This document shows positions 14,266 through 29,100 of a stretch of DNA of 64,000 nucleotides, one piece after another. Source of the stretch: Campylorhamphus procurvoides (Eukaryota; Chordata; Aves; Passeriformes; Dendrocolaptidae); NCBI GenBank assembly GCA_013396655.1, contig WBMV01008221.1:1200735-1264734 (forward strand), in the 5' to 3' direction. Numbering within the stretch: the stretch's first letter is position 1; each line of letters begins with the position of its first letter. Below the pieces are notes generated by a model that did not search any database, had not been told where the DNA came from, and saw only the letters and a program-made list of their open reading frames with translations. The position numbers and the translations under genes were made by a program.

Positions 14266-14333
14266 ACTAGGTCCTGCAAACTGCAATCTTCACTTTTTTT
14301 TCAGTGTGTTGAAGTTTCTGCTAGGACCTAAAA
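14266..14333. repeat. Possible palindromic repeat relic
   Basis: TAGGTCCT (14,269-14,276) and AGGACCTA (14,323-14,330) are perfect 8-bp inverted repeats separated by 46 bases. Similarity continues inward: 'aggtcctgcaaac' on the left against 'aggtcctagcagaaac' when the right arm is read in reverse. It may be another member of the palindromic family or an unrelated chance pair. Confidence 0.3.
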
Positions 14334-16774
14334 AGCTCTGTTCTTCACTGATAATCTTCCAAGTGGGGCTTCTACTGTTAGTGTATACCTGTAAGATAGA
14401 GAGAAGGAGAAAGTAAGAAGAAAGAGACAGAAATTAAAATAAAAATAAAGGCTGCTAAAGAGAAATTATGAAAGATAAGCAAGAAAAGCTAGGCAAGGGG
14501 AAGGAAAAACCCCAAATATCAGAGTAAGCAAAGCATTAAAAATATACCTTGAATTTAAAAAAAATATGCTTCTATACGTGAGTAAAGATCACTTATGGGC
14601 TTCCATCCCCTGGAGCTCAGGGTGTCCAGTCTCAGCATTATCAACAGAATCAGAGCTAGGTTTCAGCTAACTCATGGCTAGTGGGAGTAATAGACAAGAC
14701 TGAAAGGTCCAATGCAAAAATTAATAATAGTCTGGCAGTTTTGCAGCTAAAAGGCTTTGAAAACTGCAGCTCGCTCGGTGCATGTGGGTTGCTCCCACCA
14801 TGGTCAGAGCAAACCATGTGAGCCAAGGCCAACAATGCTGAGCCACAGAAGTCCATGCAGCAGGACATTCAACACAGGCCATCCTGGGGCAAAAACCTCG
14901 TTATGGAATATTTTCACCATTAAAATACAGCTCTGTCACCAAGTACTGCACTTCACACCCTTATTTTTTGGGGTGCTTCATGACCATCTCCCCTTGGGAC
15001 CTCTGTGGGCAGATCTACTGAAGAGAACACTTGGCCAAGCAGAGTCTAATTCCAAAAATTTCCCATCACCAGCGTCAGGAAGCTGGTGAGGGCAGCTGGT
15101 GCAGAAGAGTAAGACACTAACACTAGCCAGCTCCAAGTGGGTAGGTGTACCCCAAAATGAGGTATAGCAAAAACTCCTGAATAGTGTCCTGGTCCCACAT
15201 AGTGAAGGGGAGGGACCGCCTCATCTCAGATCATACTTTCTCCAAGTTATGAAATAGCTCCATTGGAGCTTTTTAAGATTATTTCCATTTTCACTGTAAC
15301 CAACTCAAGTCAGATAGGCAGAAATACTGCCTTCTGTTCCTAGCCTAAGCACATTTGGGATCAGTTTCCCAGAATTCAGCCAGAGGACAATCCCTGCACC
15401 TCCTTAACCTGAAAGGGACATCTCCCTTCCACTGTCCCCAGCCCTTACTTCAGCCTGGAGCACCCAACAGACAGACGACAGGCTGCAAAATAGCAAGCCA
15501 TGATAGTAAGTTTTATTTGAAAGCAGTTGCCAGATTTCAGAAATGGCAGGATTCCTGTTTGTTTGGAACAGGAGGATGTATTTATACTGCAGATACGGTC
15601 TGAGCAAGAGGTTGTCTTGCTGACTGCTCAGAATATGTTTGTGGGAGTTAGATTTCAGCTTACGAAGGGGTCTGCACCATCTGGAGACTCCTACAGGCTC
15701 TTGTCCACTTCAGGAGCTTTAATGGAATCCTATAAAGGGCCATATTTGAAACTGAATTTGAGGGTGGCTGGTTGACTCACGTCAGACTATACATTTGTGT
15801 AAAAAAAAAAAAAAAACAAACCCAAAACACATTTGCACATACTGGTACCATAAATCTGCCCTGAAAAACTGTATTCAAATAAATTCAGTCACAACACATA
15901 CTGACCCTCTTCTGAGCAAACCACACAATTTTAAAATTATGCCAGCCTCTGCAAAACTATGTGGGATCTCTTACACCATGAATTAATATCCACGAGAGAC
16001 TTAGCTGAGCTCATCAAACTCATTTCACATAAGACAACAAATTAAATCACTCCAGGGACTAAGTACATGAAAAGCCAGAGTGCTATCAAGCAAGCTAGGT
16101 CCCTACAAGGTAGATTTCTTTAAGCAAAATATTAACTATACTTTCAGAATACACTGCTTCTATTGTTTATACGCACCACATAATGAAATGCTACTCCTGT
16201 TTTCACCAGATGGTAGCACATATAATTTTCAGGCCTTCAGTTCATATCATAATACAAACAATTGGTATGGCAAATATTACCGGTCTGTAAACACTTCCAC
16301 TGCTCCAGAGCTTTTCCACAAAAACAATACAATTTTTCCATTTCACTGTCGTAACAGAAACCATGATAATTTCTGATATTCCAAAATATATGCATATTTG
16401 GTCACTTTTTGCTGCCTGAAACAAACAAAATGATCAGACCTCAGACTGTTTGGCTGCTTCTGCTTTTTAAATAAAAATTAAATATTAACAAAACTATGCA
16501 AATATCAAAATGCTTTAATGGTACAATACAAGATGTATCCTTAATACATTTTAACAATAACACATGCTGTGTTCCTACGCTGGAATAACATCATCCATAT
16601 GAATCCCAGGAATTTAGTATATCTGACAGTTTCTCTCAACCACCCATAACATTCTTTCCTGTCTCATTGTAGCTGGCGAAAGAGAATTCTATAATTGAGT
16701 GGTACAGAACATGTGCCCTCCCTGCTAGAAGATGACAGATGGATTATAAAAACTTCAAAGCAGAGCATTTGGAG
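14334..16774. other. Non-coding stretch with purine tract
   Basis: I see no gene. A purine-rich tract of GAGA/GAAA character spans about 14,396-14,510, and an A-rich run lies at about 15,801-15,815. The open frames at 14.75-15.1 kb and 15.35-15.8 kb overlap on both strands and show no recognisable domain. Confidence 0.45.
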
Positions 16775-16850
16775 CACCAGGGGAGAGATAGTGGGTATTT
16801 GAACTCTCAGTCTTTACCCAGGAGACAATGGCACTCTGACATGGTGCATA
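16775..16850 (-). repeat. Possible tRNA-like SINE relic, minus strand
   Basis: 'gtgggtatttgaactctcag' followed by 'tctttacccaggagacaatg' has the layout of a reversed tRNA-like B-box ('ggatttgaacc...'), as at 9.63 kb. The same stretch starts with 'gcaccaggggaga', which loosely resembles a CTCF core. Both readings are weak. Confidence 0.22.
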
Positions 16851-19800
16851 TATCAAGGAATGGTGTAACTAGATAGACATAATCTTTCTTTTCAGTAAGT
16901 ATTTAACATTCTGTTACGAACAAGTTTCAGCCTAGCTAAAGTGCAACTCATCTTAATACTAATCATCGTAGCCTGAAAGGCTACATGCCCCCTTTTTTCA
17001 ATTTTGGCTCAACTGCTCCTTCATAAAACTGTTTTTTAAAGGACAGAAGCAGTGTTACATAGGTGTTCAGGTAGCAGAAGGGCTATTTTTAATCTTCCAG
17101 TTAATGTGTTGCTGGGATTTAGTATTTGTATATGTGTAGGTGAATCTCTTTTGCGTGCTGGAATCCTTATTTGCATTGTCTGCATTTAAAGCTCTGCTCT
17201 CCATCAGAGTTTACATACCACATGTTGCTGATCATTCACTAGTTACTAAAGTTTCCTTAAATTATTAATATCCCTAAAAAAACTCTTATAATTCTAGGTG
17301 TATAAATCCTTTCAAGGAATTGATCCTTTCACTCCTGCTGCTATACCACAATGATAGCTGAATGTCTGATGCCACCTTTATTAAGACAAATTATAATCTG
17401 AAAAAACCCTCATCCTTCTATATCCTTTAAATACCTGCTATAAACACACAAAGACAGAGAGTCCCGTTCACACCAGATGTGTGTTCAAAATTTCTTAAAG
17501 TTAAGACAATTGCATCAGCATACAGATTTTTTAAATCATTACCTTCCCATACAAACATAAGGTCTTGGTATATCTTGAAACTGTTCATCAATTTCTTTGT
17601 ACCACTGTTGTTACAGCTATTGCCCCTGGTTTATTCAGAAATCACTCGCTGAAATTGTTTTTAAAAATACCTATGACTTACTGTAAGGTCAGAAATAGAA
17701 ACGAGTTTAAAGATCTCATTTGTCTATATCACAAAAATCACACACACATGATTTGACACAGTTTGCAGCCGCTGCTCAGGCAAGGCCCAGGACTAGAATA
17801 GCAAGGGTATTATTGCAGGTCAGAATTGAGGGGTACTGGCAGAGCTGCGTGTGGGAAAGCTTGCATAACAGCCACCCTGTGCCAAGCTTTAGCCTTTGTT
17901 ATTAGGCCCTTTAATGAACGCCATATTCACACAAATTAAATAAAAAAATATGCTGCATATTTTAAGTAGAGTGAATTCAAAACTAAACAATTGGAAGCTT
18001 CAGTGCTACAAGAAAGCCACACAGTAACTATTCCCATTCTCCTACAAATGCATTTAATAAAGTAACATGCGAGCAATTTTAAATATTTGATCCTTTTATT
18101 ACACAGTCGAAACTGGGGGGGAAAAGAAAAAAAAAGGCAAGCAAGAACTCTGGAAGATGATGAGGCTGTAGTTTTTAAGTAGCAAGTAAAAACAATAGCA
18201 CCAAGATAACACAGAGAAAAACAGAAGCAAGTAACTTTGCAGCTGTGTTAATAAAAAATGTCATAACTCCAGCAGTGGAAGAGGCTCTTGCTCACGCGCT
18301 GCCCAGTGCTTCACCACGGATGGCTCTCGAGCAAATGGCACTGTGGCAAACTGCAAAGTTGCCTATTAATGTATATTTTTTCCTGCACAAAACATTAATC
18401 CCAGTCTTTACAAGAGGGGAGGAGGTGGAGGACTGTGATGCTTTGAAGGAGACCTGTTTTGAGAAACCCTTTTTTAAGTGCATTTTCATCTTTTCTTTTT
18501 TCAGTGATCTTCTGCCACACTGGAATGTAAACACCACAGGAATAGACAGAATCTCGAATTAAGGATTTGAATGCCTTTCTTTAGAAGTAATCTTCAAAGA
18601 ATGTACATCCCAAACATCACAGTGGCTCAACAAGCTAGAAGCTAGCTACTGCATGTAAAACTGCCCAGGTCATACCTGGTGCTTAGGACCAGTTGGGTCC
18701 TGAATTGCTACAAATATAAACAAAACTGGTTTGTATCTTAGTATATTTGACAGGCAGAAGTATCAGGGACAGGAATATGGCTTTCATGGAAGAAAGCCCT
18801 TCTTTCACAATGGCACTAGTGTACTTATACACACTGTGTTGTTGAATTAAAAGTTAGCTCAGCAGGACCTGGCTTTATTTTTGTTAGTAGGCATCCACCA
18901 TCAGTCGTCGACACTGGTGGAGAGGAAAGGCATGTCTTATTTACAGATGCTATTGTGCTGACTTTAATAATAGTAAATACACAGAAGACAGACCATTGTG
19001 GACGGAAAAAATCTTTGGTTTAATGAACTGTCAACTCGTCCATCATAATGTTACCCAACCTAAAACCGCCAAATCTGGACAAGCGCTTTGATGATATAAA
19101 GCAGGCAAGAGGTTTTGTTCACACGCAACAAAATGGAAGAGATTGCTGCCATTAAAAATATACTAGCCCATGCTAGCACTAAGTGCCACACATTTGTTAG
19201 ATAATAGCTTGGTTTCTTTCCTGAGAGAATAGCCTTCTGCAAGAAAGAGACATTTAATCAGAGTGATACATGACATCCAAAAACTGAAACCAAAAATTAT
19301 GGCATGAGCTAAAAGCAAGTTGTCTTCCTGAAGGCAGAACACTGAAACATCTTTAAGATTAATTCTGGGAGAGAATTCTGAAAGTCAAATACTGAAAGAT
19401 ATTGAAAATACATTAATTATGCACAACTCAGGATCTAGGAGAGGTTAAACCCCAACTTGGCAGAAAATTGAATCCTTTTATTTGATACAAACTTTGTACA
19501 TAGTGATGTTGTGTCCTGCATTCCTAATCTCCCTGATCTACCAACAGAGCAAAAGGGCTGCAAGACAAAGAAATCAGAGATTTATCCATTCCAGTGTCAT
19601 CCTGCAAATAAATTAAATGGAACAGGGACCGTGGAAAAAGGCTTCTTGCAACCAATTGTGGCAGAAGTCAGACCTCAGACCTACCTGGGGCAATTGTCCA
19701 TCTTGTTTTATCAAACATTTATAACAACTTTCTCAACTTAAGTGGGATTCAAGGAAAGGAGACTTTTCACAGTTGCATCTGATGATTCTCTCAGGAACAA

Positions 19801-22800
19801 CTGTCATTCATGTGCATTAATTTTCTGTCACCTTAAGCACTCACCAACCTTTGAAGACATGCTACCCCTACCTTCCACAGTGCATATTTTCCAGTTTTAA
19901 CAGAGCTGAATATTAATCCCTCATATTAATTTTGTGTGTGTGTGCATGTTCGTGCCCATGTGTGCTTTTTAACACTGGGGACCATTGCTTTCTACTCTAG
20001 ATAGTCTTAATTTTAATACTTTAACCATTAATATTAGAATGCTCAAAATTTTGGAGGATAATTTTGAACCATCCATAATTTGATTCCCGGAAGGGCCAAG
20101 CACTTATTTTTCATTATGAAGTGCAACAATAGCTGTGCTCAGGAAATCAAGTCCTATGTCTCTGAGGATTATTTTTCCAGGAATCAGACACACCAAATAA
20201 ATGATGTCTTTGGCAAATGCAATGTGAAATCTATGTATTAGACACACATTCAATTTCATTTTACACTTAGATACTTAAATGAAGATGGATCTTATACATT
20301 TGCTAAAGAGTTGATTGGTCTGTTTGATAACATGATGCTCTCCAAAAGGTCACCAATTTGTCTAACCACAGAAACAACCACTAGAACTGCTAAAGAAGCA
20401 GATTCCCTGAGCACTAAATTTTGGGGAAGTTCTCTGCCTCCAAGGACCTAGATAATTCCAGAACACAGACATGAATTCTGTTCTGGTTCAAGGTATGGGA
20501 AATTCCTTAAGGTAACAATTTTTCCTTTTTTTTTAGAATACTAAAGGTCATAGTCTGCCAATTGTGACAGAAATGCTCAACAGAGTGGGTAACTCTGATT
20601 TCTCAAACCAAGGCTGGACTGAACAACCTCTGTGCTAGCCAGGTACTGATACCCCATAACATCATGCCCTCTATTTCCCTAACCCTCAAGAGAAACTCTT
20701 TCCATCTTCCCTTTATCACTGTTCCACCCCCATAAATGAATTCTAAAATTTCCGTCTTTCTTCAGCTTTCAGCCTTGATCCCCATGTGGAGATGAAATCA
20801 GTGCTCTGGAGTGCTACCAAAGAAGGCAGCAGGAGCTGCAACAACAAGAATGATAAGTGATCTTTAACTCCGCCAGTTCAGCCACCAAGTGATGCAAGCA
20901 CAGTTCTTGGACAAAAATCCTTGGTTTCCACAGAGTCAGACCATCTGATATAAGAATTTGGTAGCCACACTTTTCCTTTAAATAACAATAAAGGCATTAC
21001 CAGAAAAATTAAATATCATCACCTGTCTAAACATACAGTCCCTACGGCCCACTGGTCTGACCTACTGCCAAGAGTGCCTGAGAACCACTGATAGGTTTGT
21101 GGATGCTACACAAGCCTTCAGCTTCAGTTCAATTTAGGTAAGGAGAGACTCCTCCACCAACAGTCTTCCTCTTTTAAGCAACTACAAGCCCTGATGTCTT
21201 TGTCTGGAAAAGAAAACGGTATCTTGAAATAGCATGTGTGGATAAACAAGGTAAAAGGGAGCAATTAAAACACCTGTAGATTCCACAGCAATTTTTAGAA
21301 TATCACCTATTCCTTCTATCTGTTTTCTTAATAATTTTTAGGATCTAAAATTTCAACAAACAATATATTATAGGAATACAGTGAATGGAACTGGGCCAGG
21401 TGATTCACTTTCAGGAGCGTCTGTAAATGATTCCTGTGGACTGCTCTTACCAATAAGAGAGAAGTTTCACACAGTTCATTGTAAACATTTAATTCTTATT
21501 TACCTTAAACAAATCTATACTTCTATTTCTTTGAGCTACTCCTGCAATACAAACCAGAAAATTATTCTCAAAGGTACAAACAAGATCTTAAGATCTCCTA
21601 GCTGGACACAAACCAACCCACTGTTCACTGCTCCCAGGATACAACTGTAATAGCCATAACTGGAGCATTTATTCTCTTTGCTCAAGTTATAGACACCAAA
21701 GGCTTCAGTGCTGGAGGGTGCTAGTTCTCTTATCCCTGTCAACCAAGGTAACAATTCACAAATAGAAGGTGATGTAACTAGAGCATGTTGTGCTCCACTG
21801 GTCCTGGCAGGTAGTATTGACTCTACTCACTCACCATCTCCGAGCATGGGAAATAATGCAAGTGAGCTTTTTTGCCAACAGGCCAGAGACTGTAAAGAAC
21901 AGCATTAACCACACAGCAACTCAAATGACAAATACCAAAATTCGCTGTTGGAATAAAAATCTGACTGCCTAATACACTTTCCTATGAGACTTTCCCGGCA
22001 CCTGTCTCCATCCAAGAGTTTTTAGTCCCATGAAGACAACAATGAAATGCTCTTAACCTGAAGCAATTGCTTCAGTGTGCACCTGGTTATGAATCAAATA
22101 GTTGCTAATGGGGTATCAGAGTTCTAAAAGACAAAACAGGCCTAAAAGACAAACTCAACCTGAAGTTTCACACTCCTGCTTTCACTACTACTTTCTCAGA
22201 CTAGATACAAAAAAATTATTACAGCAATTCAAAGCTGACCTCTTGTCTGAATCATTTCACTGGGGGCCTCCTTCATCACACCATCCACGTGGGAAACTTG
22301 AAGTGTATCTCTCTAGAAATACAACCAAATAGAAATTTGCTTTCCATGGCTAATCTCTGCACACAAAGCTTGCCCACTTGCTGCCAGCTTTTCCACAATC
22401 ACAACTTTTAACCAGAAACCAGGGGTGTTTTCAAGAGCAAAACTGTCAAATGAAGAATTATATTCAAATCCTCTTGGGGATAGTATCAAAGGAGAAACTG
22501 CTGCACAGCTTTTGTGAGCTACACGGTTGAAACTCAAAAAACCTCCCAAAAGGTCAAGAAAAACTGCTTTGGTTCAGGAGCAATCGCTGGCTGAGCCATT
22601 CTGTTCAAAGACAAGATTGTGGCTGGAGGGTAAACTTGGGGTGAGGAATCTGTGCTTCAGCCCAGCCAGAGCCAGTGAGCAAAAATGAGGCAGATGAGTA
22701 TCAACACAGAAAAATGTGAAGGTTTAACATCTGGGGAAAGCAATCTAAACAGCCACATACAATAACAGTGAATTTGAAAATGGCATGTAAGCACAGAAAG

Positions 22801-22889
22801 AGATCTTGGAATTGACAGTCCTCAGAAATCATTAGTTCAGTAACATACAAAAGAGTAAACACTGCTTTAGTCATTTGTTTAGAAGGGTA
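16851..22889. other. AT-rich non-coding stretch
   Basis: I see no gene. An octamer (POU-type) motif ATTTGCAT occurs at 17,169-17,176 within an AT-rich block. A GT-rich stretch lies near 19,934-19,966. Open frames are short and without recognisable similarity. Confidence 0.45.
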
Positions 22890-23120
22890 TTGAGAACAAG
22901 ATGGATAGCATCCTTCTGGCACAGCAGAAAGCCTTGGTGCACCCATATCTAGAATATTGTGTGGTGTTCTGGCCTCGTCTTTCCAACAGAATATAGCAGA
23001 GTCAGAGCTATCAAAAAGGTCAAATAAAATTATAAAGAAGGTAGAGTGGCTGCTTCACAGGAAAAATGAAAATACTTCTTTTCACAAACATCAATAATCT
23101 TGATACCATGCTGCCACAGA
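22890..23120 (+). repeat. Decayed CR1-type LINE fragment, plus strand
   Basis: Read on the plus strand, 'gccttggtgcacccatat' and 'ctagaatattgtgtggtgtt' followed by 'ctgg' encode ALVHPYLEYCVVFW, close to the LV-RPHLEYC-QFW motif near the end of the CR1/L3 reverse transcriptase ORF. Downstream 'agaatatagcagagtcagag' fits the next CR1 block ('..gatatagcagaattagag..'), now broken by stops. CR1 is the dominant LINE of birds and reptiles. This is a dead, old, 5'-truncated copy and the 3' end is approximate. Confidence 0.6.
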
Positions 23121-26100
23121 AAATTGGGAGACAAAAAAACCTGTAGACAGGACAAATTTGTAGCCAGACATACTACAAGGATTGGAATGTACTAATATCC
23201 TTTCAATGACAGTGGGTACAAGGATTTTGTGAGGAAAATGGACAACTGAAAGCTTTGAGGCTCACTTGGCATCCTTAAGCAGCACCCCTCACTGCCAGCA
23301 TCAGCAGAAGGGCGAGATGGGCCATGGCTTTCTGCAAGGGCATTTCTTTCATGCCAGGCAAAGTTACCACCCTGCAAACATGTAAGACACTCCTCCATCT
23401 ACATTCATTCAGACAGCCGACATCCTCTTCATTTTTCCAAGCAAAGAATTAAAACAAAAGCATATCTATATCCTTTTTATCAATAAATATCATAATGCTT
23501 TTTAAAGGTTGTAAAAATCCTTTTACCCACTGGGCAGACAGAGATGCAAGCATTGCCTGAGCCTCAGAGGTGATTTGTGCCCCAGTTGCAACTCCAAGAC
23601 TCATTCGTGGCAAAAGGCCTTCAGCACCTGTAAAAATCACCTTCCAATGAATTTCCCAAGGTCACATTGAAAGTTAGGAAAAGAATTAGGAATGAAGTTC
23701 TGTCCAGTGCTTTATCAACAAATTTAATTTTCAGGTGTCATCCATTTTTCTTCTGATATTATGGTCATTCAAGCTCATATTTCACAGATGGACACCTTTT
23801 GCTCCAGGCATGCACTACTTGATCTATTTTAGAAATCAAGCACAAGATCCTCGGATATGGCCAATCCACACACTCACAATGCAGGATAATAGTATGCAGA
23901 GGTCACTTCTGAGCTGTTCATCACCACTTCCTACAGGAAACTACTTCTGTGGGTGCTATTTGCCCCCAAATCTAGATTATTTATCTAAAAGGGCACTTCA
24001 GCATATAAAAACAATTCAATGCTATGATTTTACATATGATATAAAACTTCACTTGCCCACTTACAGAAATACCAAGAGTCAGCTTTTGCTCTGATTTACT
24101 GAGGTGAAATTGAAGTGGTATAAATGTGGAAAAAATTTAGAAGGTCATGAAGATCCTTAACAAAACACCTGATCACAGAGGCCCATTTAGAAAGAGAATT
24201 CCAAGTTCTTTGTCCTCATAATGAATGACAAAGCTTAATTGCAAAAGTAATGCAATACAGGATGAAGGGAGCTAGAAGACAGGCATAAATAATTGCCAAT
24301 TTTTAAAAAGTATTTTGCAGAATGCATCTGTAGTTCTTCTTAATCACTTCAGTATCTCAGGGAAAAAAATCTGAACGAAAATGGTAAGGTATCAGTGAAT
24401 AGAGCTGGATTATTCATCTCCTAGGTCAAAACCCAAGTTTCTCCAAGAGAACAGGTTTTTACACTAGGAGAAAATGCACCTGAAACCCATCTCTTTGATT
24501 ATTCTCAAGCAAATCCACTACAGTATTATGAGACAAAAAAGTAAGGGGTGGAAAGGACATGCAGCATTTACATTAAATTCTGCCTTTATGTGTTTCACAG
24601 CAATACAAAACACAGGTGTTCATGTTTCAAACAGGACTGGAAACAAACAGTCCCCAACAGGAAAGACCAGCAAGCAGAAGAGGGTTGGCACAAGTCAGGT
24701 CAGCAACTGGTCCTTTCCCCCTGACAGGCTCATGAGGAGACCCATATCTCCAAACTGAAGGTTTTCTAAAGGAGAAATCTAAAATATGTTTGGATCATTC
24801 ATATATAGAATATGTCAGGCTACAATCATGCTCAGCAAGAGATTTTCCTTAATACTTGTCTACGTCTGTCAGGTCTTGCTGATACATACTGGAGTTTTAT
24901 TTTTATTGATTTTAAATTTTAACAACGTCACAAGTTAATTCACAGGTCTTTGGAAGAGATCACAGTAACTAAACAATTCCAACATCTTAATGAACCTGCT
25001 CTACCAGAAATGAATATCACAATTAGTATATTCATAACTATATTTTTGTAATTTTAAGCTGCACACAATGTATGCTCTCTTCTACACACCCTCCTTGCCA
25101 CTGGAGAGGCAAATAACTTGTATTTTCCCTTTATATGTACATCTTCTTATATCTTCCAGGCATATAATTTACTATTCCTATAAGCTCTTTTTTTCAGGTA
25201 ATGGTGGTGGTGCATGGCACTTTGCTTTGGAGCCAATTCCATGCTAAATATCGATGCGTAGCTTAATTAGGGACTAGTAAAGGAAAATAAAGGGTGAGGG
25301 AGACTGGATTAACAAAACCAAACAGTGATGATGCTGAATGCTGACCCAAAAATGCATTTTAAAAATTCTATGTTTTAATGAGTGATACTTGTGTGCTTTT
25401 TAAATCATTTTGTAGCTATGGCTTCCAGTCATGAAAATATATGCAATCTCATAAAACATCTGATATTAGCATGCCTCTTCAAGTGCAAGTGAGTTGTCAA
25501 TAAGACAATTAAGACAACATCAATAATACACACTGCATGTTATTATCTGCTATTCGAAATCTCAGCCTATCCAAAGATCTCTGGAAACAAAGGGTACATC
25601 TGACATTGGCAAAAACATCTCCCACAAGTGAAATATGTAACTCTGAATGTGTGCAATGGCACTGCTACCTGTAAGGGAAAAAATGAATTGCTTTTAAATA
25701 CAGAATAAATAACTCCTGGTAATGTAAAACCTGGCTCTATAGAAGAAATGGCTACAATAGAAAATTAGCAATCCCGTGCTTAAATCAATCACTTCTATCA
25801 CATGATCCAAGTCAATAAAAGTACTGAATAAGTGCTATCATTGACCTTAATCAGCCTACAATTGGCACAAAGGGATCAGAAATCCTAGTGAGGAGATCAG
25901 CTGTCCCTAGTAAATTTTAGGGTTTGGGGGAACCGCAGATGTGCAATCTCTCACAATACCTTTCTATCCAAATTCCACAACGCTTTTAACGGGAGGAAGG
26001 AAGGACTGAAGTTAAAAAAGCAAACTTCCAGCACACTCTTTCAGGTATAAAACTTAACAGGTACACATGCATTCCCATCCCACAACTGAAGAATACTCTG

Positions 26101-29100
26101 CTTGTGACTTTCCCCCCCCCCACCCTGTAACACAGGAACTGCAGCTAAGCATACAATGAAAACAGTCCTCAGTGATTTTACTCGGTGGAAATAACCTATC
26201 TGGAAGTGAGGGCAATGAAAATCATGCTGCACAGTGATTAATTTGGGCTTTAATCCTGATGTCCCATTTCATCTAAAGTTGCCATTAAGCTCAAAAGGAG
26301 AAAGGACTACATAACTGGGACCTAACGTTTTTATTTATCCTCCTCATAAGCTGCATGTGATTTCAGATTGAACAGAATAGATTTCCCTGTAACTAATGGA
26401 CCAGATATATTCATACAATGTCCTTTTATTGATTTTACTTTCTTCTACCCATTGTTTGCATTTTCCTTTGAAAAACACATAACTGTCATTATGCTGTAGA
26501 TGCCCTTTACAATTATTATATCATTCTCTATTTCTTAACAAAAAATACATGTTTTGCTACAGTGTGCTCTCTAATGAAAGACTCCCCACTAGCCAAACTG
26601 GAGCCTAAGTTGTTAGAACATACTGTACATTTTGGGAGAAACAGAAGAAAATTAGACCCCTTTGGAATTGGTTTGTTTGGTTTTGAAATATGCGCCTTTA
26701 AAAATTTAATAAGAGAAAAAATGGCTAAAGGACAGACTTCGTCTTAGACACATTCTAAACAATAAGCACTTTACGGAATGAAAAGCCTTTTGCACTGCAA
26801 AAGTCATACCGCACACAGCTTTCAAGTTTCAGAAAATAAATATTCAAAGGGATGGAGCAATAAAAAGATTAAGCCTTTCTAACCTACACTGTTCTGAAAT
26901 TTTGCACAGTATCTTAACCACAAAAATTTTGTCAAATATCTACTAAGGATAAGTATCTGAAGAAATTTAAGTGCACTTTCTTCATTTAACATTTTTTTTT
27001 CACTCTTCCTTGATTTATATTGCAATATTTTGTTCCTAAGTTATGATTATGCAAAGTACAATTTGTTTTGGATTACTATTTGGAATGTTTACAATTATTT
27101 AAATACAATTTAGTTAACTATTTTGAAACCAAATGATGTGTTGAATTAAAGAAGGTTCAACACCCAAATTGCCTTCGTGCGTTCATTTCTCAGCACGCTG
27201 CACTGATGGCAGAGGACGGCACATTTTCATTTGTACAGGGTGCATGGCGCTCCACCAGGTCACACTGATGAAAAATGTGACTTTACAATCTTTTTACAAA
27301 AGGGCAACTTTCTTTCGTGGAATGAGCATTCAACTTACCTGTCAATATGGTAGGCTCCAGCTGAATGCAGAGTTTAAAAGGGAAATGTAAAACTGTACTG
27401 GTATCTATAAAACCTACACAGAACTTAAGCTACAGCTTATGAAGGCAACGATTCAGCTATCAGATTCAGAAACACTTTCAAATAACCAAATAAGTTTGCA
27501 TGGAAGAGCAGCCTTCAGAGACATTCCTACTTATGCACAGCCAGCTTTTGCCAAAACAGAGAAGATCTCAAGTTTTTCAGTTCCTTAACACAACTCAGCC
27601 TAAGGGCACAAGGAAGGGATGAGGTTTATAAAGTAGGAAACACCCAGACATAAGTATCTTTGACAAAGTAAAGCTTCCAGCAGGATCTCAACCAGGTGCA
27701 GCCACTCTCATTAGCCAAGTCTGAGATTACTCCCATGCTGACTATCAAGTCCTATGAAAATATGAATTATCTGCATGCACCACAGCAGTGTTCATCCATG
27801 CTTTGCCACTGCTGGACATCCTTCTCAGGGTTTCAAAACTGTACACAATTACCAAAACATACACACAGAACTTACACATTTAAATACCTAAGTACATTTT
27901 GTTGATTTTATTTCTTTAACTTGTCTAATTTGCTGTTGAAAGGGAAACATTTCTTTTGGTTGTACAGATGGGACAAGACAGAAGTCTTGGATTTCTGAAG
28001 CGTGTGGGAGAGAAGCTGCGTTAGGACTTTCATCTCTCCCTTTTGGTTTCTACTCAGATCTGTTATTTGTGCTTGTACAATCAATAACAGTCAAACTAAT
28101 ATTGCTCAGATTCAAAACCCAGTTACCAGCTGGAACCATCTGCATATTTCCAACTGAAACTTTAGATAAAGAGCTTAAATTCCCTAAGGCAGCCATTCTT
28201 GCAACACCTTAACTCTTGGTAGTGGAAACTGAGTCACAGTGTCAGAAACCGCTTTCAGAGTGGAACATGCAAATGCAGTTTTGGATATTTCAGTGTCAAT
28301 GAAGTCAAGGCTACCCCTTCGATACTCAAAGTCTGAAATAGGCTTGAGCTAAATATTGCCTTGTCATGAATAAACCAAATTCAGATACTTAATCAAATTG
28401 TCATTTCTGAGAGATGAAGCATTTATATTATGGCTATCATTGTGATAACGGAGCCTTTAGTCAATGTGGCTTCCCTGTCTGCTACTGTGAAGAGCCAGGA
28501 ACTGTTCTGCCTGCAGGTGACATCCTCAGGGGCTCTACTCAAATCCAGGTATGGCCAAGCCAGAACTGACATCAGGTCTGCCTAGAAGAGCATTAGAGGG
28601 TGTTCTGGGGCTTGCCTGATCACTGAAATTCAGGGCCATTTTTCTGGTACAGATATCACCACAGGTGTTGCCACTGAAGAAAAATGCATGTCACTCTACC
28701 AGCCTTAAGCTTTTTTTAGTAGGGAGAGTTTTCCCAGGATCACTGGAATGACTGATGCTACATCCACGAGGAACATGAATCAGCACCCTGCCCACGGGAG
28801 TAGCAAAGCTGACAATTATTCTGAAGAGGAAATCTTGGTTCCAGTGAACTCAGTCATAAAAATCCCCATGATTCAATGGAGCCAAGATTTCTTGTTACAC
28901 TACAAAGCCAACAGGGAAAACAGAGGCAAGAATTTTACTTAATAACTCCTTATGCACTCCAATAAGAAGATGGTCTAGTCCTATCAGGGTTCACATGAGG
29001 ACAGGGACAGCATTTTTCTCTGTTTTATTTCAAAGCATCTTAGGCACATCTTTGTTTTCTTCCTTTTTTTAAGGGGACCACAGAAACCCTGAAATCTGGG

